Shown piece by piece: positions 9,308-18,221 of a stretch of 64,000 nt of DNA. The DNA comes from OLB4 sp002050165 (GTDB lineage Bacteria; Bacteroidota; Ignavibacteria; Tepidaquicellales; Tepidaquicellaceae), in NCBI GenBank assembly GCA_030263475.1, contig SZPC01000002.1:1-64000 (forward strand), read 5' to 3'. Position 1 is the stretch's first letter; the number at the start of each line of letters is the position of its first letter. A program made the position numbers and the translations under genes. Below the pieces are notes generated by a model, which made no database searches, was not told the DNA's origin, and was given only the letters and a program-made list of their open reading frames with translations.

Positions 9308-9952
9308 TTATTCCCTTTTCGGTTCCTTCTTGATAAATTCAGTTCCGGAATTTGTCTTTTGTTCGCTCCGTTCGTATGTCCTGCCGGATGAATTATCGTT
9401 TTCGTAAGTCTTAGGCGGATTGTAAGTTCCGGTATTGTTGTTCGTGGTTCTGTTAGTCCTTCTGGTAACCTTCCTGTTACGGTTTACTTTATTCCTCTTC
9501 CGTCTTGTAACTCTTTTCTTTCTCTTGATTTTTTTGCTTGTCCTGTTCGAGACATTTGTGTTCTTGCTGGTTGTATATAGCTTACCGTTCCATTTGAAGG
9601 TGGAGAGTCCCCTCTTTTTTGCATCGCGATAAGCGCTACCAAACGAAACCCCGCTGTAACTCTTAGTAGTGTTTTTATTATTCCGGCTGGTAACGTTCTT
9701 TTGTGAAGTGTTCTTACTCTTGTTTTCGGTGGTGTATTTCTTTCCATTCCATGTGAATGTACTTAAACCTTTCTTAACCGCTTCACGATACGCTCTCCCA
9801 AAACTCGATACTCCTTTGTTGTTTTTTCTTTTCTTTTTCCTGGATTGTTCAATTGAATGTGTACCTGCTTCAGATTTCTGAATCCCGGCAAATCCAATTC
9901 CGATAAAAACAAAAACAACCAAGGAAAACGAAATTAATTTTAAGTTCATCAT
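9308..9952 (-). CDS. exported basic protein with two WNGKxYTT repeats
   Basis: 214 residues with a signal peptide (hydrophobic 5-23, then FAGIQKSEAG). Two copies of one motif follow: SFGRAYREAVKKGLSTFTW plus NGKKYTT at about residues 50-75, and SFGSAYRDAKKRGLSTFKW plus NGKLYTT at about 103-128. A strongly basic stretch (residues 139-167, mostly Arg and Lys) and an Asn/Thr-rich tail come next. The FxxAYxxAxxxGxxxFxWNGKxYTT pattern is one I associate with unannotated bacterial and phage proteins; no function is known to me. The charge would suit binding to nucleic acid or anionic polymers outside the cytoplasm, which is inference. Confidence 0.7.
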   Translation of the reverse strand: MMNLKLISFSLVVFVFIGIGFAGIQKSEAGTHSIEQSRKKKRKNNKGVSSFGRAYREAVKKGLSTFTWNGKKYTTENKSKNTSQKNVTSRNNKNTTKSYSGVSFGSAYRDAKKRGLSTFKWNGKLYTTSKNTNVSNRTSKKIKRKKRVTRRKRNKVNRNRKVTRRTNRTTNNNTGTYNPPKTYENDNSSGRTYERSEQKTNSGTEFIKKEPKRE

Positions 9953-10409
9953 GTTCCTTGTTTGATTACTAAAACGGTTTTAAGCTAAAAACTCTGATTT
10001 GTAATAGCAAGGCAGTTCATTGAAAAAATAAACCAATAATTGTAATAACAATGTGATAATTTGTATTTTTGCGTCACTATTTTGTTACGATTCTATAGAT
10101 TCGATATGTTAAAATTTTACTTTTACAATATTGCAAATCGATACAGGTGCCAAAAACATCTGATAGAAGTTTCAGTGGCACAACTACAGCACTAAATAAA
10201 AAATTTTTAATGGAAATAATATCCTTCGTATTGATTTTTAATTAAATCTTATATTATATTAAATGTTTTTAGTTATCAAATTTATGTATAGCCAGGTGAA
10301 AATGTTAATAAATATTCAAAAAGCAAAATACGATTCACCACCGCCGGGTTTGGGTTGTTGAGATAATTCTATATAATTTACAATTGACTATTGTTAGATT
10401 CTGATTGCA
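9953..10409. other. 457-base divergent intergenic region
   Basis: Very A/T-rich spacer between two divergent genes, so it should hold both promoters. No ORF is convincing. It contains a small inverted repeat ATTGT/ACAAT near 10036-10050 and the hairpin listed at 10147-10181. Confidence 0.6.
10147..10181 (+). other. hairpin in the intergenic region
   Basis: GTGCCA at 10147-10152 pairs with TGGCAC at 10176-10181, with an inner AAAC/GTTT pairing. No T-tract follows, so it is not a terminator. It may be a structured leader or a chance repeat. Confidence 0.25.
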
Positions 10410-11357
10410 ATGGTTAAAGTTATTTTCATAATTGTATTGTTAACACAATCAGTGATTTTTGCTCAACAGCGAGTTGACGGAGTTTTTGATGCAGAACGAT
10501 TAATTACAAATGACAGTGTTGAAACCGGTTTGAAAATTCTTGAGAAAATCAGGGGAACGGGTTTGATGGATGTTGACGGTTATATACTTCTTGGAAAGAC
10601 TTACGATCTTATACAAAAGCCGGTAACGGCAATCGGGATTTTATATGAAGGTTTAAAAAAATTTCCGAACGAAGGGGCATTGTATTTGGAAGCAGGTAGA
10701 ATAAAATTTATGAATCATGAAATTGAATCTGCGCTTTCATTTTGGGAAGACGGGATATTGGCGGATCCGGATTTTCCGGAAAATTACCTGAGTGCTGCCA
10801 AGCTTTTTTTACTTTCCGAGGAGCCTTTGTGGGCGGTAATTTATTCCGAGATATTTCTGAACCTTAATAAAGATCCAAAGATCAATGCGATTGCAGGAAA
10901 TATATTTACCGATGCACACCGCAGATCTATCAACATAATTTCCGATTCTGTGATCAAAATTTCATTCAGTCAGAATGCTTATTTTCGCAATGGCGTATTT
11001 ACTACACACACCTTCGAATCGTTTTATGAAAATGTATTTCTTTATGCGCTTGCGGGGTTAGGGGATACACTCAATTTGACAGTCCTTCTGAATGCAAGGG
11101 TGAAGTTCGTTGAAATTTGGCAACGGGAGGCTATGAATAAATTTTCGAACCCACTTTTTTCTTACCACAAACTTTTACTCAATAACGGATTGCTTGAAGC
11201 ATATAATTATTTTCTCATAAAAGATTCATTCCCGAAAGAGTTTGAAAACTGGTTAAATTTGAATCGTGGCTATTTCAACAGGTTTATGGAATTCCGGAGC
11301 AATAATCCAATATCCGTTTATTCCGGAAATCCATTTAACAGATTCATTTTAAACTGA
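10410..11357 (+). CDS. exported TPR-like protein
   Basis: 315 residues. A signal peptide (VKVIFIIVLLTQSVIFAQQ) precedes a helical region with degenerate tetratricopeptide patterns: GYILLGKTYDLIQKPVTAI, ALYLEAGRIKF, PENYLSAAKLF, about residues 45-165. The C-terminal half is all-helical without a recognised family. Likely a periplasmic or outer-membrane-associated scaffold. The GNAT gene starts 5 bases after its stop, so the two share a transcript. Confidence 0.65.
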   Translation: MVKVIFIIVLLTQSVIFAQQRVDGVFDAERLITNDSVETGLKILEKIRGTGLMDVDGYILLGKTYDLIQKPVTAIGILYEGLKKFPNEGALYLEAGRIKFMNHEIESALSFWEDGILADPDFPENYLSAAKLFLLSEEPLWAVIYSEIFLNLNKDPKINAIAGNIFTDAHRRSINIISDSVIKISFSQNAYFRNGVFTTHTFESFYENVFLYALAGLGDTLNLTVLLNARVKFVEIWQREAMNKFSNPLFSYHKLLLNNGLLEAYNYFLIKDSFPKEFENWLNLNRGYFNRFMEFRSNNPISVYSGNPFNRFILN

Positions 11358-11362
11358 GCAAC

Positions 11363-11917
11363 ATGTCTAAAATTAATCCGATAGTGACGGTTCTGAGGGA
11401 TAAATCTGAATTGTTAGTCAGGGTTGCGGAGATTGAGGATGCAGCATCTCTTGTGAACATTAAGTTTGATATTACCAAAGAACACATTTATATGTTAAGA
11501 GAACCATACGAATTTCATAACACAATAGATATTGAACTCAAAAGGATAAATGATATGTTGCACAATCGGAACAAGCTCCAATTGGTTGCGGAAATTACAA
11601 ATGAAATTGTAGGATTTCTCGAATTTGAAACAAAGGGGATTAAGAAATCCGAACATGTAGGTTCAATTTATATGGGGATTGCCGAACACGTCAGGGATAA
11701 TGGGATTGGGACGATACTACTCAATACACTAATTGGTTGGGCAGTGAACAATAATTCGATAGAGAAAATCACACTTCAGGTATTTTCAAATAATGAACGT
11801 GCAATTCATTTGTATAAAAAATTTGGATTCATCATGGAAGGTAGATTGAAAAATGATATAAAATTACGGGACGGTTCATATATTGATAATATTTGTATGT
11901 ATAAATTCGTTAATTAA
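11363..11917 (+). CDS. GNAT-family N-acetyltransferase
   Basis: 184 residues with the GNAT fold: the acetyl-CoA loop region IAEHVRDNGIGTILLNTLI (consensus RxxGIG) at about residues 109-127 and the ending LQVFSNNERAIHLYKKFGF, then EGRLKNDI and a final strand. This resembles RimI/RimJ-like or ribosomal-protein/antibiotic acetyltransferases. The acceptor cannot be predicted. It sits in a tight run with the genes on both sides (5-base gaps). Confidence 0.85.
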   Translation: MSKINPIVTVLRDKSELLVRVAEIEDAASLVNIKFDITKEHIYMLREPYEFHNTIDIELKRINDMLHNRNKLQLVAEITNEIVGFLEFETKGIKKSEHVGSIYMGIAEHVRDNGIGTILLNTLIGWAVNNNSIEKITLQVFSNNERAIHLYKKFGFIMEGRLKNDIKLRDGSYIDNICMYKFVN

Positions 11918-11922
11918 ACATC

Positions 11923-12411
11923 ATGTCAACATATAGAGAAAAAATAGAGGAAATAGTAAAAGAAAAAATCAGACGATACAAAGAAAATCCATCTGAAGAA
12001 GTGTCTATTGACCTTAATCTGAATGAGAAAGTGCAGGAGTTTAAAAAAATGATAACGGAAAATATTATTCCGTTGGTAAGGAAAACAAATTCAGTCATTG
12101 GATTTGCCGGATGTTCTTTGCGGTGGTACACGAACGAATCAGCTGAAATAATGGATCCCAATAAAAGAATTTTCATTCAAATTCTCTTTTATCCCAAAGG
12201 CCACAGCAAAATTACACTCGGTGTTAATGTTCCGTTTTTCCAGTTATCTTACAGTCCGGCTAAGAGAAATATAAAAATCACTCAGAAGACTTCAGTGAAA
12301 TCAGATGATCCGACATATAAACTCGCTGAAGTTGAAATTGATAAACTTGCATACGACAGGATTGAGGATTATTTCACAGAGTTCCTTCGGGCTGCAATAC
12401 TGACGGATTAA
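11923..12411 (+). CDS. hypothetical protein
   Basis: 162 residues, no signal peptide or membrane segment. The N-terminus is a charged helix (EKIEEIVKEKIRRYKENP); the middle has beta-strand patterns (RIFIQILFYPKG, LGVNVPFFQLSYSP). No family is recognised. It lies between a GNAT gene and a histidine kinase with gaps of 5 and 8 bases, so it belongs to their operon. Confidence 0.6.
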   Translation: MSTYREKIEEIVKEKIRRYKENPSEEVSIDLNLNEKVQEFKKMITENIIPLVRKTNSVIGFAGCSLRWYTNESAEIMDPNKRIFIQILFYPKGHSKITLGVNVPFFQLSYSPAKRNIKITQKTSVKSDDPTYKLAEVEIDKLAYDRIEDYFTEFLRAAILTD

Positions 12412-12419
12412 AATTCTTT

Positions 12420-14225
12420 ATGTATAAAATTTTTTACGAGATATTAAATAAATTCGACGATGCCATCTGCCTGATCAATTCAGATAAAACGGTTGTTTTC
12501 GTAAACGATAAATATTGTAGCCTATACGAAAAGAAACCTGAAGAAATTTTAGGTAAACACTATTACTCCCTTTTCTCTCCCGATGAATACAGCCTTGCAG
12601 ACAAACGTTTTGAGATGATATTATCTTCGGATGAGCCGGTTAACTTCAACTGGATAATTATAAAAGATAATGGTGAAGTTTCAAGTGTAACCTCGTTCAA
12701 CTATAAAGTTCAGATTGACGGAAATACAATGGTTGTTGTAAAATTGCACGAGGTTTCTGTAGAACGAAATATGGAGTTAATGCTAAGACAATCCGAAAAG
12801 TTAGCGCACATTGGCGGTTGGGAATTTGAAGTGAATACTAATAAGCTCCGTTGGTCTGATGAAGTATTCAGAATACACGAAATGAACTCGAGGGTTGTGC
12901 CGGATTTAGATGCTTGTCTATCATTTTACGAACCGGATTCGCGTGAGGAACTGGTTAATTCAGTTAAAGATGCAATTGACAATTTTAAGCCATTTGATAA
13001 ATGTTTTAAGTTTGTAACCCAAAAAGGCAATAAAAAATGGGTACGGGTTTCGTGCAGGCCGGAATCAATTTTAGGTAACACTCTCAGGCTTTACGGAGCA
13101 ATACAAGATGTTACAGAGATGATTTTCAATGAACAGGAGTTGAACAAATTATCTCTAGTCGCAAGAAGTACCGCTAATGGTGTTATAATTACCAATAAAG
13201 ATGATCGTATTGAGTGGATTAATTCAGGGTTTACTAAAATGTACGGATACACATTGGATGAAGTATTCAATAAGAAGCCGACTGAAATTCTGCGAGGTTC
13301 GAAATGGAACGAAAATATCACCGATAACAATAACAACCCCACTGAATCACCCGAACCTATTTCCCGCGAACTTATAAATTACAAGAAAGATGGATCGCCG
13401 TTTTGGGTGCATATAGAGGCAAATCCATTCCACGATATTGAAGGTAAATTTCTCGGATATTTGACAATCACTACCGATATTGACCCGATAAAGCAATCTG
13501 AGGAACAGCTCAGAATCAATAATGAAGAATTAAAAAAAACCAACGAAGAACTTGACCAGTTTGTTTACAGCATGTCACACGATATCAGAGCTCCGCTTAC
13601 ATCAGTACTTGGTCTAATTAGCGTTGCGAGAATGGAAACAGGAGAAACAAATCAGTCAAACTACATTTCGTTGATTGAGAAAAACGTTTACCGTCTTGAT
13701 AGATTGGTAAAAGACATTATAAATTATTCACAAAATGCAAGGGTAGAAATACAACCTGAGCATATCAATTTTCAGGAATTGCTGAACATTGCAATTGAAA
13801 GCTCAAACTATCACCCAAACTTTAAACTTGTAAGAATTGAAAGTGAAATATCGGAAAATAATTTACTCATTTCCGATAAACACAGACTTAAAATTATACT
13901 TTCAAATCTGATTTCGAATGCAATCAAGTATCACGATACAGATAAAAAAGATCCCTATATCATGATAAAGATAACAATCGATTCAGACAGGGCAAATATT
14001 AAAGTCTCAGATAACGGAAGGGGAATTCCCGATAAGATCAGACAAAAGATATTCAAGATGTTCTTTTCAACAGATATTTCATCTGAAGGCGCCGGACTCG
14101 GGCTTTACATTGTGAATGAAACTATAAAAAAGCTTCGCGGCAGCATCGAGTATAGTTCGGAAATCGGAATTGGAACGAAATTTACCGTTATTATCCCTAA
14201 TTTGGGCAATTCAAATGCTTCTTGA
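12420..14225 (+). CDS. multi-PAS cytoplasmic sensor histidine kinase
   Basis: 601 residues. Three PAS-type sensor domains are visible: residues about 5-115 (LINSDKTVVFVNDKY), about 130-235 (HIGGWEFEVNTNKLRWSDE with a PAC end) and about 245-365 (GVIITNKDDRIEWINSGF, then FWVHIEANPF). The kinase core follows: HisKA with MSHDIRAPL, phospho-acceptor His387, then N box NLISNAIKYH, G1 DNGRGIPD and G2 GAGLGLYI. No transmembrane segment, so it senses an internal signal. Its stop codon overlaps the TTG start of the response regulator as TTGA, indicating coupled translation. Confidence 0.92.
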   Translation: MYKIFYEILNKFDDAICLINSDKTVVFVNDKYCSLYEKKPEEILGKHYYSLFSPDEYSLADKRFEMILSSDEPVNFNWIIIKDNGEVSSVTSFNYKVQIDGNTMVVVKLHEVSVERNMELMLRQSEKLAHIGGWEFEVNTNKLRWSDEVFRIHEMNSRVVPDLDACLSFYEPDSREELVNSVKDAIDNFKPFDKCFKFVTQKGNKKWVRVSCRPESILGNTLRLYGAIQDVTEMIFNEQELNKLSLVARSTANGVIITNKDDRIEWINSGFTKMYGYTLDEVFNKKPTEILRGSKWNENITDNNNNPTESPEPISRELINYKKDGSPFWVHIEANPFHDIEGKFLGYLTITTDIDPIKQSEEQLRINNEELKKTNEELDQFVYSMSHDIRAPLTSVLGLISVARMETGETNQSNYISLIEKNVYRLDRLVKDIINYSQNARVEIQPEHINFQELLNIAIESSNYHPNFKLVRIESEISENNLLISDKHRLKIILSNLISNAIKYHDTDKKDPYIMIKITIDSDRANIKVSDNGRGIPDKIRQKIFKMFFSTDISSEGAGLGLYIVNETIKKLRGSIEYSSEIGIGTKFTVIIPNLGNSNAS

Positions 14226-14613
14226 GCCGATATAAGAAAATATGTCTAATTGACGACAGCAATATCGACAATTTCGTTTGTAAAAAATTCATGGAGAAAG
14301 TTGATTTTGCTGAAGAAATTTCTGTTCATTTATCAGGGAAATCTGCTCTTGATTATTTCAAAAAATTGATTGAAACATCCGGGTCACCACCGGAGTTAAT
14401 TTTCCTGGATATCAGAATGCCGGAAATGAACGGATTTGAATTTCTTGAAGAATATAAAAAACTCGATACAAATTTTATTTCCGCTACAAAAGTAATTATT
14501 CTTTCGTCATCGCTCGATATCAACGACCAAAAAAAGCCAGTGAAGATCCGTTCATAGTTCGATTCCTTAATAAACCTCTGAGCAAAGAGACGCTCCTTGA
14601 AATTAATTATTAA
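14222..14613 (+). CDS. receiver-only response regulator, reading frame broken at an A run
   Basis: TTG start overlapping the kinase stop. The zero frame gives a CheY-like domain (acid pair Asp11/Asp12, phosphorylation site Asp63 in IFLDIRMPEMNGFEF, ILSSS switch residues), but ends at 14557 with an atypical tail PVKIRS. Re-entering the -1 frame at seven A (14529-14535) gives KKASEDPFIVRFLNKPLS and ETLLEINY to a TAA at 14611-14613, which is the expected end including the conserved Lys-Pro. The complete product would be 130 residues. The run with its neighbours reads A AAA AAG in frame, the classical -1 slip site. Either a one-base indel (sequencing or real) or frameshifting explains it. Confidence 0.8.
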
Positions 14614-14665
14614 AAATTATTTTCTGTTTTAAAGTGTTACAAAATTATTAAAGTTATTTTTATTA

Positions 14666-15067
14666 ATGTCTGAAAGTAAAAATATATTATCAACTGATGC
14701 TGAAAGATTAAAGAACCTTATCGTAATAGGTGATAAAGTATTGGTAAAATTAAAGTCATCGGAAGATAAGACAAGGTCAGGTTTATATCTCCCGCCAGGA
14801 GTAGAGGAAAAAGAAGCGGTGCGTTCCGGGTTCATTATGAAAGTCGGCCCGGGTTATCCTGTACCGTTTCCTGCTGATGAATCAGATGACATTTGGAAAG
14901 ATTCCACGGATAAAATCAAATATATTCCACTTCAGGTAAAAGTAGGCGATCTTGCACTGTTTCTTCAAAAAAATTCAATTGAAATAATTTTTAAAGGTGA
15001 AAAATATTTTATAATCTCACAACACTCTATACTCATGGTTGAGAGAGACGAAGCTTTGTTTGATTAA
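14666..15067 (+). CDS. divergent GroES/Cpn10-like protein
   Basis: 133 residues, longer than the usual 95-100. The Cpn10 barrel is seen in GDKVLVKLKSSEDKTRSGLYL and in VKVGDLALFLQKNSIEIIFKG, ending HSILMVERDEALFD. The mobile loop that contacts GroEL normally carries an Ile-Val-Leu type tripeptide; here it reads LYLPPG and is followed by an acidic insert (PADESDDIWKDSTDK). No groEL is adjacent. It is likely a paralogue of the housekeeping GroES with a changed or lost chaperonin contact. Confidence 0.75.
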   Translation: MSESKNILSTDAERLKNLIVIGDKVLVKLKSSEDKTRSGLYLPPGVEEKEAVRSGFIMKVGPGYPVPFPADESDDIWKDSTDKIKYIPLQVKVGDLALFLQKNSIEIIFKGEKYFIISQHSILMVERDEALFD

Positions 15068-15186
15068 ATATTGTTACTGATATTTTATTGTTAACTCCGG
15101 ACTGGAAAAATTGATAATTACCCGTAGAGGTTAAGGTACCTCATTTCTACATCTAAATAACCTTCCTTCTTCATTAATTTTACAAT

Positions 15187-16512
15187 GTGAATAAATCTGT
15201 TTCTTTACATACGCTCGGTTGCAAGCTAAACTACAGTGAGACGTCGACCATTTCTAATCAATTTCGTTCAAGGGGATTTGAAGTAAAAGACTATGGCGAG
15301 GTTACGGATATTTTTGTGCTCAACACGTGTTCGGTTACAAGCAATGCTGACAGGGAATGTCGCCAGATTATCCGAAGTGTTCTCCGCAATAATCCAGAAA
15401 CATACATAATTGTTATCGGATGTTATGCCCAACTTCAGCCGGAAGAAATAGCACAAATAGAGGGAGTTGATATCGTGCTTGGCGCAGCTGAAAAATTTCA
15501 CCTGTTCGAGTATGTAGAATCATTCGAAAAACGGGATCTATCTTGCATTTTCAGGGATTCACACGAGAAGATAAAAAATTTTGACGCTGCATATTCTGCG
15601 GATTCGGACTCTCGTACGAGGGCGTTTCTGAAAATTCAGGATGGATGCGATTATAAATGTACGTTTTGTACAATTCCGCTTGCCAGAGGGGGATCGCGTT
15701 CGCTTGCATTTGATGGTGTTATTGAGAATGCAAAAAAAATAATTGATGCCGGATATAACGAAATTATATTGACCGGTGTCAATACGGGTGATTATAAATA
15801 TGTCAGCGGTAAAAATATTAATAAATTTATTGACGTATTGTACGAACTTGAAAAACTAAACATTCAAAGAATCAGGATAAGCTCAATTGAACCGAATCTC
15901 CTAAATAACGAAATTATTGATTTGGTTGCGTCTTCTGAAAAATTTTGTAATCACTTTCACATACCGTTACAATCGGGAGATAACAATATACTGAAATTAA
16001 TGAAACGGCGCTATAACAGGGAGTTTTACGAATCTTTGATTTACAGGCTCAATGAGAAGATATACGAGGTTGGCATTGGAGTTGATGTCATAACCGGTTT
16101 CCCGGGAGAAACAGAAGAGAATTTTATTAATACTTTAGAATTTTTAGAATCTCTGCCAATTTCGTATCTGCACGTATTTACTTACTCGGAGCGGAAAAAC
16201 ACTGAAGCTGTTTCATTTTCGGGAAGGGTTAATATAAATATTCGGCGTGAGCGGACAAGAAGATTAAGAGAACTCTCAGATGAAAAAACAGGTAAATTTT
16301 ATAATAAGTATCGCGGTACTGAACAAAAAGTGCTTTTTGAATCTGCCACGGCTGAGGGAACAATCAGTGGTTATACCACAAACTACATCCGGGTAGTTTG
16401 TAATTCATCCGAAGTTCAGGAGAACACAATTATAAAAGTTCAGCTTTCAGATCCGATTGGTACGCAACCGGTACCCTGCCGGGTAAAATCAATTGAACCA
16501 TTTTTGGTATAA
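15187..16512 (+). CDS. mtaB: tRNA-t6A37 methylthiotransferase
   Basis: Radical SAM enzyme that adds the 2-methylthio group to t6A37 in tRNA. The 441 residues start at GTG. The UPF0004 domain has LHTLGCKLNYSET with Cys12, NTCSVT with Cys48 and GCYAQ with Cys79. The radical SAM motif CDYKCTFC has Cys154, Cys158 and Cys161. The signatures HIPLQSGD and DVITGFPGETEENF are intact, and the C-terminus has a TRAM-like RNA-binding strand pattern. The LGCKLNYSE form separates it from MiaB and RimO. Confidence 0.94.
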   Translation: MNKSVSLHTLGCKLNYSETSTISNQFRSRGFEVKDYGEVTDIFVLNTCSVTSNADRECRQIIRSVLRNNPETYIIVIGCYAQLQPEEIAQIEGVDIVLGAAEKFHLFEYVESFEKRDLSCIFRDSHEKIKNFDAAYSADSDSRTRAFLKIQDGCDYKCTFCTIPLARGGSRSLAFDGVIENAKKIIDAGYNEIILTGVNTGDYKYVSGKNINKFIDVLYELEKLNIQRIRISSIEPNLLNNEIIDLVASSEKFCNHFHIPLQSGDNNILKLMKRRYNREFYESLIYRLNEKIYEVGIGVDVITGFPGETEENFINTLEFLESLPISYLHVFTYSERKNTEAVSFSGRVNINIRRERTRRLRELSDEKTGKFYNKYRGTEQKVLFESATAEGTISGYTTNYIRVVCNSSEVQENTIIKVQLSDPIGTQPVPCRVKSIEPFLV

Positions 16513-16638
16513 ATTTATTTGATGAATTTTAGTTGATAATCAGTAAACCGCTCACCGCAAAGCCCGATATTTTCAGGGAAAGTTTAAATTCTTTTGGGAA
16601 TTGTCATTTCCAGGTAAAACGGTAACGGAAATATTTTA

Positions 16639-17454
16639 ATGACAGATTTCTTAAAATTAAACAATCTTTCTTTTTCTTATTCAGATTCGGAATTCTCAAT
16701 CCGAAACGTTTCTTTAAGTATTTCCGAAGGTAAATTCGTATCGGTAGTTGGTCGCAACGGTTCAGGAAAATCAACGCTTATAAAAATTATTTGCCGGATA
16801 TATCGCAATTATTATGGTGAAATATTTTTTCACGGGAGAAATCTGAAGGATTACGAAGGAAAGGAAATTTCAAAGTTAATTGCATATCTCCCGCAACACG
16901 CACCAGTATATAATGATGTGCTTTCGGTCAGACAATTATTAATGAACGGTAGATATCCATATAAAGATTTCTTTAATTTCCGAACGACGAAAGAGGATGA
17001 CGAGATTGTAAACTTCACTGCGGATTTAACCGGAGTTCAGGATTTCCTTGAGAAACCGGTTGACCGGTTATCCGGCGGTGAGAGACAAAAGGTTTTTTTA
17101 ACATTGTCTCTTGTTCAGCTTAATCCAATGAAAGCACTTAAAGGTAAACTGCTCGTAATAGATGAACCGATTACTTTTTTAGATATAAATCACCAACTTG
17201 AAATCTTTGCGCTTGTAAAAAGGTTAAATGTGGATAATGGTCTTACCGTAATTTCGGTAATTCATGATTTAAATTATGCAATGAAATTTTCAGATGAAGT
17301 AATTTTAATTGATTCCGGAATCGTTGTCAAATCCGGTAAGCCTAATGAGGTTATTACAACTGATTCCTTGCGAAATTACTTTTTGGTAAATTCAGAGATT
17401 CATAATTTATCCGGTCGGAATATTTTAAATATAATCAATCAATATGACGAATAA
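16639..17454 (+). CDS. ABC transporter ATP-binding protein, FecE/BtuD-like
   Basis: 271 residues. Walker A GRNGSGKS at 38-45, Q-loop YLPQHAP near 84-90, signature LSGGERQ at 144-150, Walker B LLVIDEP with Asp175 and Glu176, and switch His in VIHDLNYAM. The arrangement and MNGRYPYKDFF match ATPases of iron-siderophore, haem or cobalamin importers. No permease or substrate-binding gene is nearby, so its partners must be elsewhere. The next gene starts 11 bases inside its end. Confidence 0.88.
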   Translation: MTDFLKLNNLSFSYSDSEFSIRNVSLSISEGKFVSVVGRNGSGKSTLIKIICRIYRNYYGEIFFHGRNLKDYEGKEISKLIAYLPQHAPVYNDVLSVRQLLMNGRYPYKDFFNFRTTKEDDEIVNFTADLTGVQDFLEKPVDRLSGGERQKVFLTLSLVQLNPMKALKGKLLVIDEPITFLDINHQLEIFALVKRLNVDNGLTVISVIHDLNYAMKFSDEVILIDSGIVVKSGKPNEVITTDSLRNYFLVNSEIHNLSGRNILNIINQYDE

Positions 17455-18220
17455 TAATTCAGGACTTTTGATAGATCAAACCGGAGGCACTTTCAAGATA
17501 ACATTAAATCGTCCCGAGAAACGTAATTCACTCGATGATTTTATGATAAACAAACTTACGGAAACGATGGAATCAGTTTCCACCGATGCATCCGTGAGTA
17601 CTGTTATACTTAGCGGTGCCGGCGGAAATTTTTGTTCAGGTTTATATCTTGACTATCTGCGGAAAATCTCGGAGTTCGATATTCTCCAGAATAAAATTGA
17701 TTCCAATAGTTTTAAAAATCTGTTAATGTCAATTTATAATTGTAGAAAACCTGTAATTGCAATGGTGAACGGGTATGCGTTGGCTGGCGGTTGTGGTATT
17801 GCATCCGCATGTGACCTGATCGTTGCCTCAGAGGATGCACAATTTGGATATACAGAGGTAAAAATTGGATTTATTCCGGCAATTGTAATGGGTTTTCTAT
17901 TGAAGCGGGTAACGGAAACACACGCAAAAGATTTATTGCTTACATCTAAATTTATAACTGCTGAAGAAGCGCTCCGGATTGGTTTTGTCAACTATGTTAA
18001 ACCCAAAGGCGAGATTGAAAATTTCACCCTTCAGCTTTGTGATAGTTTAAACCGTCTCCCACAGAGTTCACTGGAGTTAACTAAGGAAATGTTTTCAAAT
18101 TTAAGTTCAATGAGCTTTGAATCCGGACTTGAGTACGCAGTCAATATGAACGCAATAACCCGGATGACAGAAGAATGTAAAACAGGAATCAGTGCTTTTT
18201 TAAATAAAGGGAAAAAATAA
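17444..18220 (+). CDS. enoyl-CoA hydratase/isomerase family protein
   Basis: 258 residues of the crotonase fold. Oxyanion-hole segments are GAGGNFCSGLYLDYL (about 62-76) and ALAGGCGIASACDLI (about 107-121); the catalytic region FGYTEVKIGFIPAIV contains the Glu expected in hydratases. The substrate acyl-CoA is not predictable. It overlaps the upstream ABC gene and is one base from the downstream aminotransferase, so it sits in a mixed-function operon. Confidence 0.9.
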   Translation: MTNNNSGLLIDQTGGTFKITLNRPEKRNSLDDFMINKLTETMESVSTDASVSTVILSGAGGNFCSGLYLDYLRKISEFDILQNKIDSNSFKNLLMSIYNCRKPVIAMVNGYALAGGCGIASACDLIVASEDAQFGYTEVKIGFIPAIVMGFLLKRVTETHAKDLLLTSKFITAEEALRIGFVNYVKPKGEIENFTLQLCDSLNRLPQSSLELTKEMFSNLSSMSFESGLEYAVNMNAITRMTEECKTGISAFLNKGKK

Positions 18221-18221
18221 A

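Noticed and set aside
9435..9881. Hydrophobic plus-strand ORFs opposite the basic protein
   Set aside because: They are the complement of the Lys/Arg-rich coding strand, which gives Leu/Phe-rich shadows.
14529..14540. Certain programmed -1 frameshifting in the response regulator
   Set aside because: The slip heptamer is right, but no Shine-Dalgarno-like stimulator upstream or clear stem downstream was seen, and a second homopolymer break in the window favours indels.
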